Source: Mesostigma viride
Taxonomy: Eukaryota > Streptophyta > Mesostigmatophyceae > Mesostigmatales > Mesostigmataceae
Assembly (NCBI GenBank): GCA_009746045.1
Contig: RPFO01000876.1
Span: 1-64,000 of the forward strand
Reading direction: 5' to 3'
Length of the DNA: 64,000 bases
Within the stretch, counting starts at the first letter, position 1, and every line of letters begins with the position of its first letter. Made by a program: the position numbers and the translations under genes. The notes beneath the pieces were generated by a model. That model had not been told where the DNA came from and did not search any database. It saw only the letters and a list, made by a program, of their open reading frames with translations. Shown here in pieces: positions 1 to 11,876 of this stretch.

Positions 1-1990
1 AGGGAGGGAGGGAGGGGAGGGAGGAGGGAGGGAGGGAAGGAGGGAGGGAGGGAGGAGGGAGGAGGGAGGAGGGAGGGAGGGAGGGAGGGAGGGAGGGAGG
101 AGGAGGGAGGAGGAGGGAGGGAGGGAGGGAGGAGGGAGGGAGGAGGGAGGAGGGAGGAGGAGGGAGGGAGGGAGGAGGGAGGGAGGGAGGGAGGGAGGGA
201 GGAGGGAGGGAGGGAGGGAGGGAGGGAGGGAGGGAGGGAGGAGGGAGGGAGGGAGGAGGGAGGGAGGGAGGGAGGGAGGAGGGAGGGAGGGAGGGAGGGA
301 GGGAGGGAGGGAGGGAGGGAGGGAGGGAGGGAGGGGAGGGAGGGAGGGAGGGAGGGAGGGAGGGAGGAGGGAGGAGGAGGGAGGGAGGAGGGAGGGAGGA
401 GGGAGGGAGGGAGGAGGGAGGGAGGGAGGAGGGAGGAGGGAGGGAGGGAGGGAGGGAGGGAGGGAGGGAGGGAGGAGGAGGGAGGGAGGGAGGGAGGGAG
501 GGAGGGAGGGAGGGAGGGAGGGAGGGAGGAGGGAGGGAGGGAGGGAGGGAGGGAGGAGGGAGGGAGGAGGGAGGGAGGGAGGGAGGAGGGAGGAGGGAGG
601 GAGGGAGGGAGGAGGGAGGGAGGGAGGGAGAGGGAGGAGGGAGGGAGGGAGGGAGGGAGGGAGGGAGGGAGGGAGGAGGGAGGGAGGGAGGGAGGGAGGG
701 AGGGAGGGAGGGAGGAGGGAGGGAGGGAGGAGGAGGGAGGGAGGGAGGAGGAGGAGGAGGAGGGAGGGAGGGAGGGAGGGAGGAGGGAGGGAGGGAGGGA
801 GGGAGGGAGGGAGGGAGGGAGGGAGGGAGGAGGAGGAGGGAGGGAGGGAGGAGGAGGGAGGGAGGGAGGGAGGGAGGGAGGGAGGGAGGGAGGGAGGGAG
901 GGAGGGGAGGGAGGAGGGAGGGAGGGAGGGAGGGAGGGAGGGAGGGAGGGAGGGAGGGAGGGAGGGAGGGAGGGAGGGAGGGAGGGAGGAGGGGGAGAGG
1001 GAGGGAGGGAGGGAGGGAGGGAGGGAGGGAGGGAGGGAGGGGAGGGAGGGGAGGGAGGGAGGGAGGAAGGAAGGAGGTGGGGTAGAGGTTTGGAAAAAGC
1101 AGAGGAGTAAGAAACAGGGGAGGGAGGGAGGGAGGAGGGAGGGAGGGAGGGAGGAGGGAGGGAGGGAGGGAGGGAGGGAGGGAGGGAGGGAGGGAGGGAG
1201 GGAGGGAGGGAGGGAGGGAGGGAGGGAGGGAGGGAGGGAGGGAGGGAGGGAGGGAGGAGGGAGGGAGGGAGGGAGGGAGGGAGGGAGGGAGGGAGGGAGG
1301 GAGGGAGGGAGGGAGGGAGGAGGGGAGGGAGGGAGGGAGGAGGGAGGGAGGGAGGAGGGAGGGAGGGAGGGAGGGAGGGAGGGAGGGAGGGAGGGGAGGG
1401 AGGGAGGGAGGGAGAGGAGGGAGGAGGGAGGGAGGGAGGGAGGGAGGGAGGGAGGAGGAGGGAGGGAGGGAGGGAGGGAGGGAGGGAGGAGGGAGGGAGG
1501 AGGGAGGGAGGGAGGGAGGGAGGAGGGAGGGAGGGAGGGAGGGAGGGAGGAGGGAGGAGGGAGGGAGGGAGGGAGGGAGGGAGGAGGGAGGGAGGGAGGA
1601 GGGAGGGAGGGAGGGAGGAGGGAGGAGGGAGGGAGGGAGGGAGGAGGGAGGGAGGGAGGGAGGAGGGAGGGAGGGAGGGAGGGAGGGAGGGAGGGAGGGA
1701 GGGAGGGAGGAGGGAGGGAGGGAGGAGGGAGGGAGGGAGGAGGGAGGGAGGGAGGAGGGGGAGGGAGGGAGGGAGGGAGGGAGGAGGGAGGAGGGAGGGA
1801 GGGAGGGAGGGAGGAGGAGGGAGGGAGGAGGGAGGGAGGGAGGGAGGGAGGGAGGGAGGGAGGAGGGAGGGAGGGAGGGAGGGAGGGAGGGAGGGAGGGA
1901 GGGAGGGAGGGAGGAGGGAGGGAGGAGGGAGGGAGGGAGGGAGGGAGGGAGGGAGGGAGGAGGGAGGGAGGGAGGGAGGGAGGGAGGGAG
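1..1990. repeat. (GGGA)n / GGGAGGA polypurine array
   Basis: About 2 kb of almost pure GGGA units, irregularly interrupted by GGA and GGGGA variants. One short non-repeat island lies near 1076-1118. All purines are on the plus strand. The array is open at the left edge, so its true length is unknown. It is not a recognised telomere repeat. It lies downstream of the last visible exon of the minus-strand aminohydrolase gene, so it is probably intronic. Confidence 0.95.
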
Positions 1991-1991
1991 G

Positions 1992-2071
<80 letters not shown>
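1991..2071. repeat. (AG)n dinucleotide tract
   Basis: An uninterrupted AG dinucleotide run of about 40 units directly follows the GGGA array and marks its transition to unique sequence. The unique stretch 2072-2456 after it shows no exon that I can support. Confidence 0.95.
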
Positions 2072-2074
<3 letters not shown>

Positions 2075-2456
2075 TGATGCTAGCTGCGCTGTAGGCAGAT
2101 CAATCTCTGGACATTAGGGATGTCATCACCATGGAAAACATGCAATACTGGCTATAACATCCTCCAACTACTTCCCAATCTGTGCTACTATGATGCACAG
2201 GCATGATATTTCAAAATGGGCATGAGCAGCTATAGGGGACATGGTACCTCCAAGGGCTATTTTTACCCTTAAGGGCTATAACTGCTCTATAAAGACTACT
2301 AGGGTCCCTAGGGTCCCTGTTTCATCCCAGTCGAAATATGCGGGGTGACATGGCAGGCAAAGCAAGGATGCATGGCCCGGTGTGTGCAACCACGTAAGAA
2401 CCTGCTTCCTCCACACGTCACCTTGCTACATCCACCTTGCTGCCTGCACAAATCAC

Positions 2457-5400
2457 CTTGAGGGTGTGCTCGGTTTGGGGCGATGGCGTCGGGTTGGCAT
2501 CGTCACCGCCGCCGGCAAACTCCGTCACCAGCACTTCCCCAGAGAGCACAAACACGAACCTGGGCAGAAAAAAAACAGAAATAGAGAACAAATGGGACAG
2601 AAGTAGAGCCGAGAGAGAGCAGCGAGAATGAGGACTATCGGCTCCCATGCTCCGTGCCTTGCGTGGTGCGTTGGTGCCAATGGGTATCCTGGTAGCGGGG
2701 GGGCATGCCCAATCCATTTCTTTACTTCTTTCCCACCTGCTGCCGGGCCTGCCCTGTGGATATCCAGGTAAGATCATGGACCTCCACCCGCACATGTGAT
2801 GCTGTGCACGCAACACCACCCAACACTATCCAACACCACCCAACACTATCCAACACCACCCAACACTACCCAACACCACATAACACTACCCAACACCACC
2901 TAACACTACCCAACACCACCCAACACTATCCAACACCACCCAACACTACCCAACAGCCCCTAACACTACCCAACACCACCCAATACTATCCGCACTACAG
3001 TACCATCCACCCTACAGCACCATCCACACAACCATCCACCACATCACAACACCATCTACACACAACCATCCACCACACTACAGCACCATCCACACAACCA
3101 TCCACCGCATCGGTCCGTCCTTGCATGGTACAGCAGCATGCAGTCCCAGGCCATCCACCACTCCTCCCCAGTCGCGAGCCATCCACCGCTCCTCCCCAGT
3201 CTCGGGCCATCCACCGCTCCTCCCCAGTATGGCAGTGTCCCTACGTTGGCGTGTGAATGATGCGGTGCTCCATTCCTATCTCCTCCACACGTGGTGGCCA
3301 CGCTGGTCTGACGGTACAACGACAACTGCTGTGTTGCTAACCGTTGCGAAGTGTAGCTAAGCGTTGCTCAGAGTTGCTAAGCGTTGCTAAGCGTTGCTAA
3401 GCGCCGCCACCAGGCAGTGCCCGGGATGCATATGCTAGAAGATAACGCACCGTTCCACCCCCGGAAGCGCTTGGGAAGCGCTGGAGTTGGCTGTGATGGG
3501 GGCCAGCGCCATGCACGGGGTATACACGAGGCATGCACGGGGCATACACACGAGGCATGCCAGTCGGCAAAGGATGGCAGGCGCATGGTGGGTTACTGCC
3601 AGCCCGCACGATTGGACACAGCACCCTGCCTTCTCCTGTGAACATGGACAAGGGCTTGTATCGTCACTAGCAGAACGCGCACCACTGGGCAGCATGATCA
3701 CACCGGCTGGGCAGAGTGTCATGTGCACCAGGGCCCCACAAGCGGGTTGGGGATGAAGCGGGCATGTTCAGCAATTTGCCGGGCTATTTGCATTTATATG
3801 TCGAAGGTTCACTTCGACTACTTGCGCGCTAGTAGTCGAAATGAACCTTCGACGTATAACAGCAAATAGCCCGGCTAATTGCTTAACATAAATTTGACAC
3901 GCGGGAAGAGGATCGTTCGCTCGCCGCTAGCCCACTGCCAGCTCACGCACTCACGAATTCCCAGCCTCCGCAGACTAATCATGCCGGCCCCCTGGCCTCC
4001 GTAATTAAGCCTAATTACGCCTCCGGCCCCTGGGCCGCGCAATTAGCCCAGCGCACTCTAGGCTCCGGCACCTGGTACTATTCCTGTAAGAGTGATCAGA
4101 ATATTGACGCCGCAATATTCAACTGGGCATGAAATTCCCCCCCCCCCAACCCAAACTGTCACATTATGATGCTGCAGCTGTACTGATGGCAACATGCATT
4201 GAGGAACCTGGAAAACCATTGAGGATTAGCTATAGAATCTATAAGCCATAGTGACAGGCAAATCTCAGCCGTTGCTGTGCCCGGAAGACCATAGTGCTGA
4301 CTGCATATGTGCGACAATATACGAACGTGATGGTCAGATATGACACGACATAAGATCACAACACAGCACTATGCTATGACGTGACACAACATCATGGCCG
4401 CGCAGCAAACAAGACATAGTGGCCGTGATTGCAAACAAGACCATGCTTGCTGCAACGGTCGGTACTCCCGCACACAAAAACAGAGGGAGAAATTGGTTTG
4501 CTAGCTCAAAAACGGAAGAGCCGAAGCAAGTGAAGTGGGCAAGAATGGTCGCAGGTATATGGCACAAGGCAGTATATAAATAGCGCTACTCGCAACACAT
4601 CACCGCGCAACCACCACGGAGATGCTGTATCGTCGCGGATTTTGAGGGTTGCGGACGCGTGCATGCCGAACGCTACCATGTCCTTAGCTGTCAGTTTCAG
4701 CCCACCAACGTTTCTGCAAGCGCAGCAACCGGGACGTGGCCTCTTTTGTACCCCGGATGGAGGACGCGTCGCCCCGAGCAGAACGTGTGCCCCGGATGGA
4801 GGACGTGTGGTCGCTAGCCAATAACCCAGGCAGACCACCTGGGATGTAGAGGATGTAGAGGATGCTTCCAAGGATGGCCTCCGATTCAAGCGCGCACAAG
4901 CGCAAGCGGCAGCGCATGCTGTGCCGTGGATGTGCCAGGAAAACATACGGTGCATGCGGGCGAGCAACATGCCCTGCTGTGCCAGGTGGAACTTGTCCCT
5001 ACCGCATCCTGGAGAAAAACATCTTACCGTGCATCTTGGCGAAGAACATGATGAAGTGCGCGCCCATGGCCGGGGTGATGAGCACCGCGACATCCGCGCC
5101 TTTCCTGGACAGGTGGCAGCGCCCCGGCACGTTGACGCGAGCAGTGTCAGGAAGCATGGGAATGTGGGGTTCTTACTCTTGAAAGTACAGGACCGACCCA
5201 GCAACAGGGTGGATGAACTTAGTACAATGATGGGTAAGAATAGCCTAGTGTAACTTCTATTCCAGAAACTGCATGACTGAAGCAGAGACATGGTGGATGG
5301 GTATATAAGGGATAAGTACAAGCAGTTACACGGGGATTTGTATTCTAGAACTTGTGACCAGCCCGGTTAGCTGGTTCTACCTAGTCTCCAGGTTCTGCCG

Positions 5401-5928
5401 TTTTGACCTCCTTGTCTGCCCCCCCCCCCACCCCCACCCCCCCCACCCCCACCCCCACCCCCCACCCCCACCCCCCACCCCCACCCCCCACCCCCCACCC
5501 CCACCCCCACCCCACCCCCCACCCCCCACCCCCCACCCCCACCCCCCACCCCCACCCCCCACCCCCCACCCCCCACCCCACCCCCACCGATGACTGCTAT
5601 CAATACAGCATCACAAATGAGGGTCATGGGCAGATATCGAGAAAAGGATTCTCGGGCCATCCTCACTGCCCCACGCACCGGCCAACCATGCCTCCGAACA
5701 CGCACCAGCCAACCATGCCTCCAAACACGCACCAGCCAACCATGCCTCCGAACACACACCGGCCAACCATCCCTCCGAACACGCACCAGTCAACCATGCC
5801 TCCAAACACACACCAGCCAACCATGCCCCCGAAGACGCACCAGCCAACCATGCCCCCGAACACGCGGGACTCGCCGCTGATGAGCGCGTGGTCCCGTGCG
5901 TAGATGCTGCGCGTGAAGCCCGGCAGCT
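2457..5928 (-). CDS. UGLYAH: (S)-ureidoglycine aminohydrolase, partial, multi-exon
   Basis: Mn-dependent bicupin enzyme of purine (allantoin) degradation that releases ammonia from ureidoglycine. Plant homologues act in the ER. Four exons are visible on the minus strand: 5928-5841, 5104-5028, 2753-2726 and 2559-2457. Joined, their phases agree throughout. Exon 1 encodes LPGFTRSIYARDHALISGES, very close to the plant motif. Exon 2 begins by completing a Trp codon and encodes VAVLITPAMGAHFIMFFAKM, a hallmark of the family. The 28-nt micro-exon is inferred from phase and splice signals only. The last exon encodes RFVFVLSGEVLV, a cupin strand. The N-terminal exon(s) were not found upstream, and the second half of the protein must lie left of the window. 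Introns are large and repeat-filled. The first visible intron starts inside a 27-bp tandem array of its own splice donor. Confidence 0.82.
2811..2990. repeat. CAACACYAYC decamer array
   Basis: Tandem 10-bp units alternate between CAACACTATC and CAACACCACC forms, giving roughly 18 units. A looser CCATCCACACAA-type tail continues to about 3110. The array lies in an intron of the minus-strand aminohydrolase gene. The open frame across it (2705-3256) is only the repeat read as protein. Confidence 0.9.
3135..3240. repeat. About 30-bp tandem repeat
   Basis: Three to four imperfect copies of a unit containing GCCATCCACC and CTCCTCCCCAGTC. It lies in the same intron of the aminohydrolase gene. Confidence 0.75.
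3332..3402. repeat. GTTGCTAAGC decamer array
   Basis: About seven imperfect 10-bp units of GTTGCTAAGC. It is intronic in the aminohydrolase gene. A second short duplication containing GGCATGCACGGGG follows at about 3510-3565. Confidence 0.8.
3770..3884. repeat. Foldback element, about 50-bp inverted repeat
   Basis: The left arm (3770-3820) and right arm (3830-3884) are near-perfect reverse complements separated by about 10 nt around GCGCGC. The arms end in AGCAATT and AATTGCT and contain GCCGGGCTATTTGC and TCGAAGGTTCA. A single hairpin of more than 100 nt in an intron suggests a small MITE or foldback element. No target duplication could be fixed. Confidence 0.8.
5419..5587. repeat. (CCCCCA)n microsatellite
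   Basis: About 170 bp of C-runs separated by single A residues, mainly CCCCCA and CCCCCCA. It lies in the intron between the first two visible exons of the aminohydrolase gene. The glycine- and proline-rich frames over it are repeat artefacts. Confidence 0.95.
5675..5863 (-). repeat. 27-bp array of exon end plus splice donor (7 units)
   Basis: Seven exact-length 27-bp units. On the minus strand each unit reads VFGGMVGW in frame with the upstream exon, then the donor GTGCGT or a close variant. The exon-proximal unit (5837-5863) contains the last codons of the exon, with the donor at 5840-5839. The other six units are copies in the intron. Because 27 is a multiple of 3 and no stop occurs, any of the seven donors would preserve frame and add 9 residues per unit. 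Confidence 0.9.
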
Positions 5929-8900
5929 CTGCAGCATGAGAGGCAGCCGTTCGGTACACGCCGGGGCCATGCAGCTGTCAGCGCGCCGATGTGTGCCATG
6001 CAAGGGGGGGATGAGGTAGGGGCCATGCCATCACCAAATGCAGTAATCACACGTGGCATGCAGTGGGGTAAAGGTTGGGGCCATGCAGTGGGTACAGCAA
6101 GATCAGGGCCGCTCCGACGAGGCCATGGCCGTGCACCGCACACATGTGCCAAGCAGTGGGGTAGTGGTTGGCAGCATGCCGTGCTGGTCACTGGTCGCAC
6201 ACGAGGGGTGCCGTGCAGTTGATTGCACCATTTGGGAATACTTCATCCGCAACCTCTACCACAGACCGAGTGGCGCCAATTTGTTCTTGAGAACCAAAGC
6301 ACCAAAGCGGTCCTCAGTGTGATGGACGCGTTAGTTACTTGAAACCAGGCATCCACTTGGCTTACGCGGGCAACCCTTAGAGTGACCATTACGGTGACCA
6401 TGACCACCATACTATGCTTCGCGAGGGCTACCCTTAGAGTGACCATTACAGTGACCACGACCACCATATTGGGCTTCACAAGGGCTACCCTTTGATGGGG
6501 TCGCGTTGCCGAGCTCTACCATGGGCAGGCTTTCCTTGCTGTTACCCAGTCCCTGCTTACAACGCAGAACTCCAAACAACCCCATGCTCCCTATCATCCT
6601 TCCTTACTCCAAACATCTCCATGCTCCCCGTCATCCTTCCTTTTGCCATCGGCGGGTGAGCCCTAGCCACCCACCACGCCGTGCGCCCCTAGCTATTGAC
6701 CGAACCACGTCGGCCCACCAAACAGTTTCGACTCTTTCTGCATCCCCGAAATGGGCAAGCCCATTCCCCTGCCAGCCACCCGTAGAACTGGTGTGAACTG
6801 CCCACGTGAGCGCTCCGACCGAAGGTATTGCCGCATACGCCTGTCTGATGTTAGATGTCACCTTTTCCCAGGTGTCCCATCAAACTCCCTTCAGGGACTA
6901 CCTGCCACGGCCCGCCAAGCCGCCCCTGAAAACAGACCCAGCCCCACTCCCGGCTGACTGTGCATGCCACGTGCCACATCCCCTTCGCTTATACCAGGGG
7001 TAAGCAGTGCGAGCGGAAACACGACGAGGCATGCCACGTGCGGGAGAGCAGCCTTTGGGCAGAATTGTCTTCCGGGCCTCGTGGCTCTTTAATCTCACTT
7101 ACAAAAACGAGCACTGCACCCCCCCACAATCCCGGGCTAATCATCACTAACAAAGCAATTACGCGGTCGACGCGACGAAACGCGACCCTGCTGGGGGGCT
7201 GCGCACAGAGAGGGAATGGAGTGAGAATTAGGCACTTACGAAATTGAAGCGGGACGAATGAAAATGTCTAGGACAGTGTCCTGCATTTCAAGCATCAAAT
7301 TATACTGGCACAAACGTACCACACGTAACGGGGCTTGTCGCTGCATGGTACATGTCGGGTGAAGAGGTAGAGAGGTTGCTACCCGCCACCTGGCCGCACA
7401 TGGTTCCTGTTGCAATAAGGTAGGGCAGATAAAAGGATATAATTTGAGTATAATATCACACTCGTACAACTCCAGCGCACGCAAGTGAGACCGTTTGCGA
7501 GGACGCGCGATTCACATAGAACGCTAGGCACAAGCACATTGGCACATCGTCACAGACGAACCAGCCAAACCCCAGATGATGGGCAGAAGCAGAAGCACAT
7601 TGGCCATCTTAACCATATCTGCTGTGATGTGATGTTCTAAAGACGACAACGCTTTTCTGTCGTTTGTAGGACGAGTGCGACAATTACCATAGCAACTAGT
7701 TCCCAGCTGGCTACAATGGTGTTATCTTATCACAGCTTTTCAGTTTTCATGCACGGTTCCTGGATCACAGGAACTGATGGCAGGAGTTGCCTCGTCTGGA
7801 TCAAGCCAAATCATCAGGACGATTCCTGTTAATTGATCTCGTGTTGCCGGCCCATTCATACGAGGCAGGCCGAGACACTCGACACGTGGAAAGTACAAAA
7901 CAACCGCTTGTTCAGGCAATTTTTGTTGCTGCTGTTGTTGTTGTACCGCTTGTTCAGACAATCGGACGAGAACGGCCGGATAAAAAAGGCTACGGACTAC
8001 TTAGTACGGGTTTGTGACGACCAGTTGACAGCATCCAGCTGCTAGGATTAAAACCCTGTATTAAGCATCGGACAAAGTTCGTTGTTCGCACACCTGATAG
8101 GATACTTGACAACGTACGGTATCCCACAGTAAAAGGGGCGCGTTTCCATACTAGTTACGACCAACGAACACCATGCAAATCACGATTCACGAAGTAAGCG
8201 GAATCACGATTCACGCTGTAAGCGGAACCGCAGACAAATCAGGATTTCCGGGTAAATGGGTATTTTTATTAACCAATAGGAATATCATTAGGTGAAGAGG
8301 TACCACAGACAAATCAGGATTCACGAAGTTGTCCATGGCAATCTTGAATCTTGGCGCAGTCGTTGCAGAACCCATGGAACATCATCATGACGGACGGTTT
8401 CAGAATTTCCTTCTACTACGAGTAGTTCAGAGCGGCAGAAACCGCGGTTTTGGTCAGGTGATCGCTGGTCACCGATCCCATTTGCACTTTGCACCGTCGA
8501 TAGAGTTTTCGCGGAGATTCGGCGCGCGCAGCATGACGCAAAGGCGCGAGCTGAGTCAGCAATTGGCGCTTGGATGATGAAGTGACGGTGATCTCAGAAA
8601 TTTAATAACCGAGGTGGATGAGAACACCCCGATCACGGCAATTCGCCTGTGTTTGTTGGCAAAAATTCACTCTCACGCTTGTGTCTTTTGGTTCCCCACA
8701 GTCAAGAGAACACTCCGTTGTCTTTTTCCTCGGCCTTGACAACCTTCCTGCGACAGCCAGCCTTCTACCAGGTGCGAATTGCCTGATTTGAGCCAGGCCA
8801 GCTTGGATGTTTACCTTTTTCAGAATTCTACTCGCTCCCTTCAGGCGTTGTCGTTGTCCGCATCTCCTTAGCTAGGGAACATGGAGGCATGCCCGTTCAG

Positions 8901-8977
8901 CTTTTTGGCTCTAACCCTTTGTGTCTTGGTTGCCACATCTTGTATTCCTCCTTTGGAACTGTCCGCAAATCCAGGAG
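5929..8977. other. Intergenic / upstream stretch
   Basis: About 3 kb between the first visible aminohydrolase exon and the start of the zinc-finger gene. The missing 5' exon(s) of the aminohydrolase gene should be here but none could be supported. It contains GC-rich repeats with GCAGTGGGGTA and GGGGCCATGC at 5995-6190, a 57-bp tandem duplication of about 2.3 copies at 6366-6490, a short TTG run near 7917-7945, and otherwise unique sequence. Confidence 0.6.
6366..6490. repeat. 57-bp tandem duplication, about 2.3 copies
   Basis: Two consecutive units (6366-6420 and 6421-6477) share CCCTTAGAGTGACCATTAC and the following GTGACCA/GACCACCATA block. A third unit is cut off after about 15 bp. It may flank an unrecognised exon of the minus-strand gene, but this is not shown. 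Confidence 0.85.
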
Positions 8978-10612
8978 ATGGCGCTTCCTATTGCACAGAT
9001 GGCATCTCTGCGTGCCACGCCCGCTCCAGCAGTGTGCCCAGCAAGTCATCCAGAGGCCCGGGTAAGTTGCGCTCCGGAAGCCAGGTACTGTGTCCTTAGT
9101 TGGCGCAGTCTGCATGGCGTGTTTAGGAAGAGTTGCGGAAGCGTCGGCTTCTCTTTTCATCCCACCAGGGTGTTTCTGAAGCATTCTCGCCGCCGGTACC
9201 ATTCGTCGATGAGGCCTTTCTAACAACCAGTTCGCCAATACTTCCTTCGCCTCGTTCGACGCCAATACCGCCCACCGTTGTGGCCTTGCGAATCGCGCAT
9301 ATTATTGTTTTAAGGCTGCCACACTCACGCAATTTCGTTGTTCAACGTCCATAGTTGGCGGGTCAAGACTTTCCACGCTGCCCAAAGCAGCTTTAGTACC
9401 CCGTGGTTAATGATCCCCTGGCTCCCCAACGGGACCACGCTTTTAGAATCATCAATTGAAATGTCGCCCCATGCATTTATCTTACCCATCTTGCCCATAT
9501 TGTGTTGGCTGTGCTTGCGCAAATTATGTCCGGCTTCTGAACTTGATGCAGGTGCTTCCCCGCCCGGCAAGCCAACCCATCGGCACCCCCTGCATGCACA
9601 AAGCATTGAGTAGAGAAGTGACATGCATGGTGCGGCGGAGGGGTGCTGAGGTATGTTGCATAACCCTATGATCGCAATTTGCTTGAGAATCCTTTGCACC
9701 GAGGGATGCAGTTGGAACCGATAGGTGCAATGAGGAACTGCTGCTAGCAGTCTGTCTGTGTATGTCAAGAGCTAGCATGCGGCCAATGACTTTTGACGAG
9801 CTTCCCGCTTTTGATAGCTCTTTCCACGTTTCTGGTGTGTGCTTGTGTGCCCAGTAACACCGCGCTGACCTCCTTCTGCCCCTTGGTGTTCTTCCCTGGG
9901 CTGCCCGGTTGTGGTCCCTGCCTGATCTGCCCCCCCCAGGGTGCCAAGGAGTGCGAGGCCTGCAAGGGCTCCGGCAAGCACGTGTGTGCCACCTGCCAGG
10001 GCAGCGGCCTGTACACGGAGCCCTGCCTCGAGTCCAAAGGGGTCGTCAAGAAGGTCACCTGCATATGTGCGTGAGCCCAACCACCTGAGCCTGCGGTGTC
10101 TGGTGTCTCTTCCGCCTCGTTTGCTGGCCATGTTGCAATTGCCATCCCTGTTCTGTGTAGCTTTGCCTTGCTTTGCATAGTCGGGCACACACTTGATGCT
10201 GTGCGCTCGTGCTGCTGGTTGTCCCCAACGTGTACCCACATATCTGCCGACGTTGGCAAGCATGCGCCGCGGTTGTGGGAATCCACGTCCGGCTGCAGTA
10301 TCCTGGGTGTCATCTCCTGGGTGTGAAATTCTCCTCTTTGTTGCTGGCCCGTGTTTGGTGGGCGCTTTATTGCGCTCCTACGTTGTACACCAAAGGGGTG
10401 ACCTTCATCGCTTCTGTCATTTTTACCTTTGCTGTGTTGCACTGGCCTCAGGGGCCAACTGGCACAAGCTGCAGTGAATTGCCTGTCGGATTCATTCCTT
10501 TTTTGGGTGCTGTTCCCGTACTTGATGTGCTTGTGCAGGCTGCGGAGGGTCTGGTGAGGAGATGTGCCAAGTCTGCAAAGGGTCTGGCGTCATCCAGCCT
10601 GCGATAGCCTAA
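8978..10612 (+). CDS. DnaJ-type CxxCxGxG zinc-finger protein, probably organelle-targeted
   Basis: Likely thiol/zinc chaperone-type protein of the group that includes the plant plastid proteins BSD2, LQY1 and PSA2; which one is not clear. Exon 1 (8978-9061) starts MALPIAQMASLR and ends at a GTAAGT donor. It looks like the beginning of a transit peptide. Exon at 9940-10066 encodes CEACKGSG and CATCQGSG and ends at GTGCGT. The last exon (10539-10612) completes CICCGGSG across the junction, then CQVCKGSG, and ends VIQPAIA before TAA. This gives four CxxCxGxG motifs, as in a full DnaJ cysteine-rich domain. A further exon between 9062 and 9939 is likely (candidate 9131-9199, phase 0) but unproven. 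No J domain is seen. Confidence 0.75.
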
Positions 10613-11247
10613 GTCATGAAGCCTTTCATGAATAGGGAAAGACTGTACTTCGACCGGTTGCTGACCAGTGTGGCATTCCACTGGGTTGTATACGGTTTGC
10701 GTGTCCAATGCAGCCTTACTATCCCAGAAGTAGACTAGAGACAGTGTCTCCTCAATACGAGGAACCTAGCCAGTTTGTGTTGTATCAGGAAATCGCAGCG
10801 CCCTGCAGCAGTTTCTACCATCCCTTGTGCCTGTTGGGTGGGTGCAGAAAGGATGTGCGTGGTCTCAGCGTACCACCCTTGCAATAACATCAGACTGCGA
10901 CCACAGGTTCTTCATTTCTCTTGTACATAGTCACTCATTCATATTGTTTGCCCACCCTAGCTCAAGTCTAGGGCTGGACAGAATTTCTGTATTGTTCATA
11001 ATTCCAAGGCTTATTCTTCGTGAGACAACTATCATGCCCGTTATGTTGTTGCCAACGCTGCAGTTGAACAGGTTAGTGAAACTGAGATTACCTGCCTCAT
11101 GAGGTAACAATGAAGGATTCAGTCAAGCATTGGGGGGGGGGGGGTAAACCCCCCTATTTTGCTACTTGAGCGCACATCTTTTTGTGCCGTCCAGCGCCGT
11201 CCGTCACCAGCCAAAGTGAAAAATGGCGGAGCGTACAGCCGTACACC
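10613..11247. other. 3' region of zinc-finger gene, no gene seen
   Basis: About 630 bp of unique sequence that probably holds the 3' UTR. It contains an 11-12 bp G homopolymer near 11141-11152. No coding sequence or RNA gene is recognised. Confidence 0.6.
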
Positions 11248-11258
11248 TTGGCCAAAAT

Positions 11259-11796
11259 AAATGCCCTATATCACCAGCACCATTAAGCAACGCCGCCTGC
11301 AGCTAGTAGGGCACCTAGCTCGCACCAACCAGGTAGACACCTCACGTGGCCCCCCCGCAGGTCTGCGACCAGCCCAGCCTGGCCGGCACCTCCTGACGTG
11401 GGCTGGGCCCAGTGATGTTAGACGCCGCAAGGCCCGCACCTTCAAAGAACAGCTAGTAGAGGACATGGGGGGCCTAGGCCTCTCCGTGATTTGGAAGAAG
11501 ATGATGGACAAGGCCAAGTGGGCCCAGGCGATCATAGAGGACAACGAGCCCCCCCCAGTGGGGAAGCGCTCGCGCGTGTGCAATCCCGCGGGAGGCACGC
11601 CAGATAGCTCCCCCTAGGGCAGCGAGCGGCTGCCTAGATAGTTGTTGTTGTTAGAATGCTGTTAGATAGATGTAGTATGTAGCCAATGTAGATAGATTAG
11701 ACCGGTAGGAATGTTTGCACCCATCCATCCATCCATCGGGGTTAATGCTCCGTGACTCCCCAACGGGAGCACGAGTCTAATTAATTAATTAATTAA
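11259..11796 (+). mobile_element. LINE family A, 5'-truncated copy 1 with TSD
   Basis: The 3' end of a non-LTR retrotransposon. ORF 11261-11617 is the C-terminus of the RT ORF (starts at MPYITSTIKQRRLQLVGHLA). The 3' UTR follows with four CATC units and a TAATTAATT tail. The copy is flanked by an 11-bp direct repeat TTGGCCAAAAT at 11248-11258 and 11797-11807. This is the normal signature of target-primed insertion with 5' truncation. Confidence 0.93.
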
Positions 11797-11876
11797 TTGG
11801 CCAAAATGGGTACGTCGGGGCGAAACCGAGTGCGCGTTGGACGTGTGACACGTGGCTCTATACGCTAGGGAGGTAG

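Noticed and set aside
1-2071. Telomere
   Set aside because: GGGA and AG units do not match known algal or plant telomere repeats, and gene sequence seems to continue to the left.
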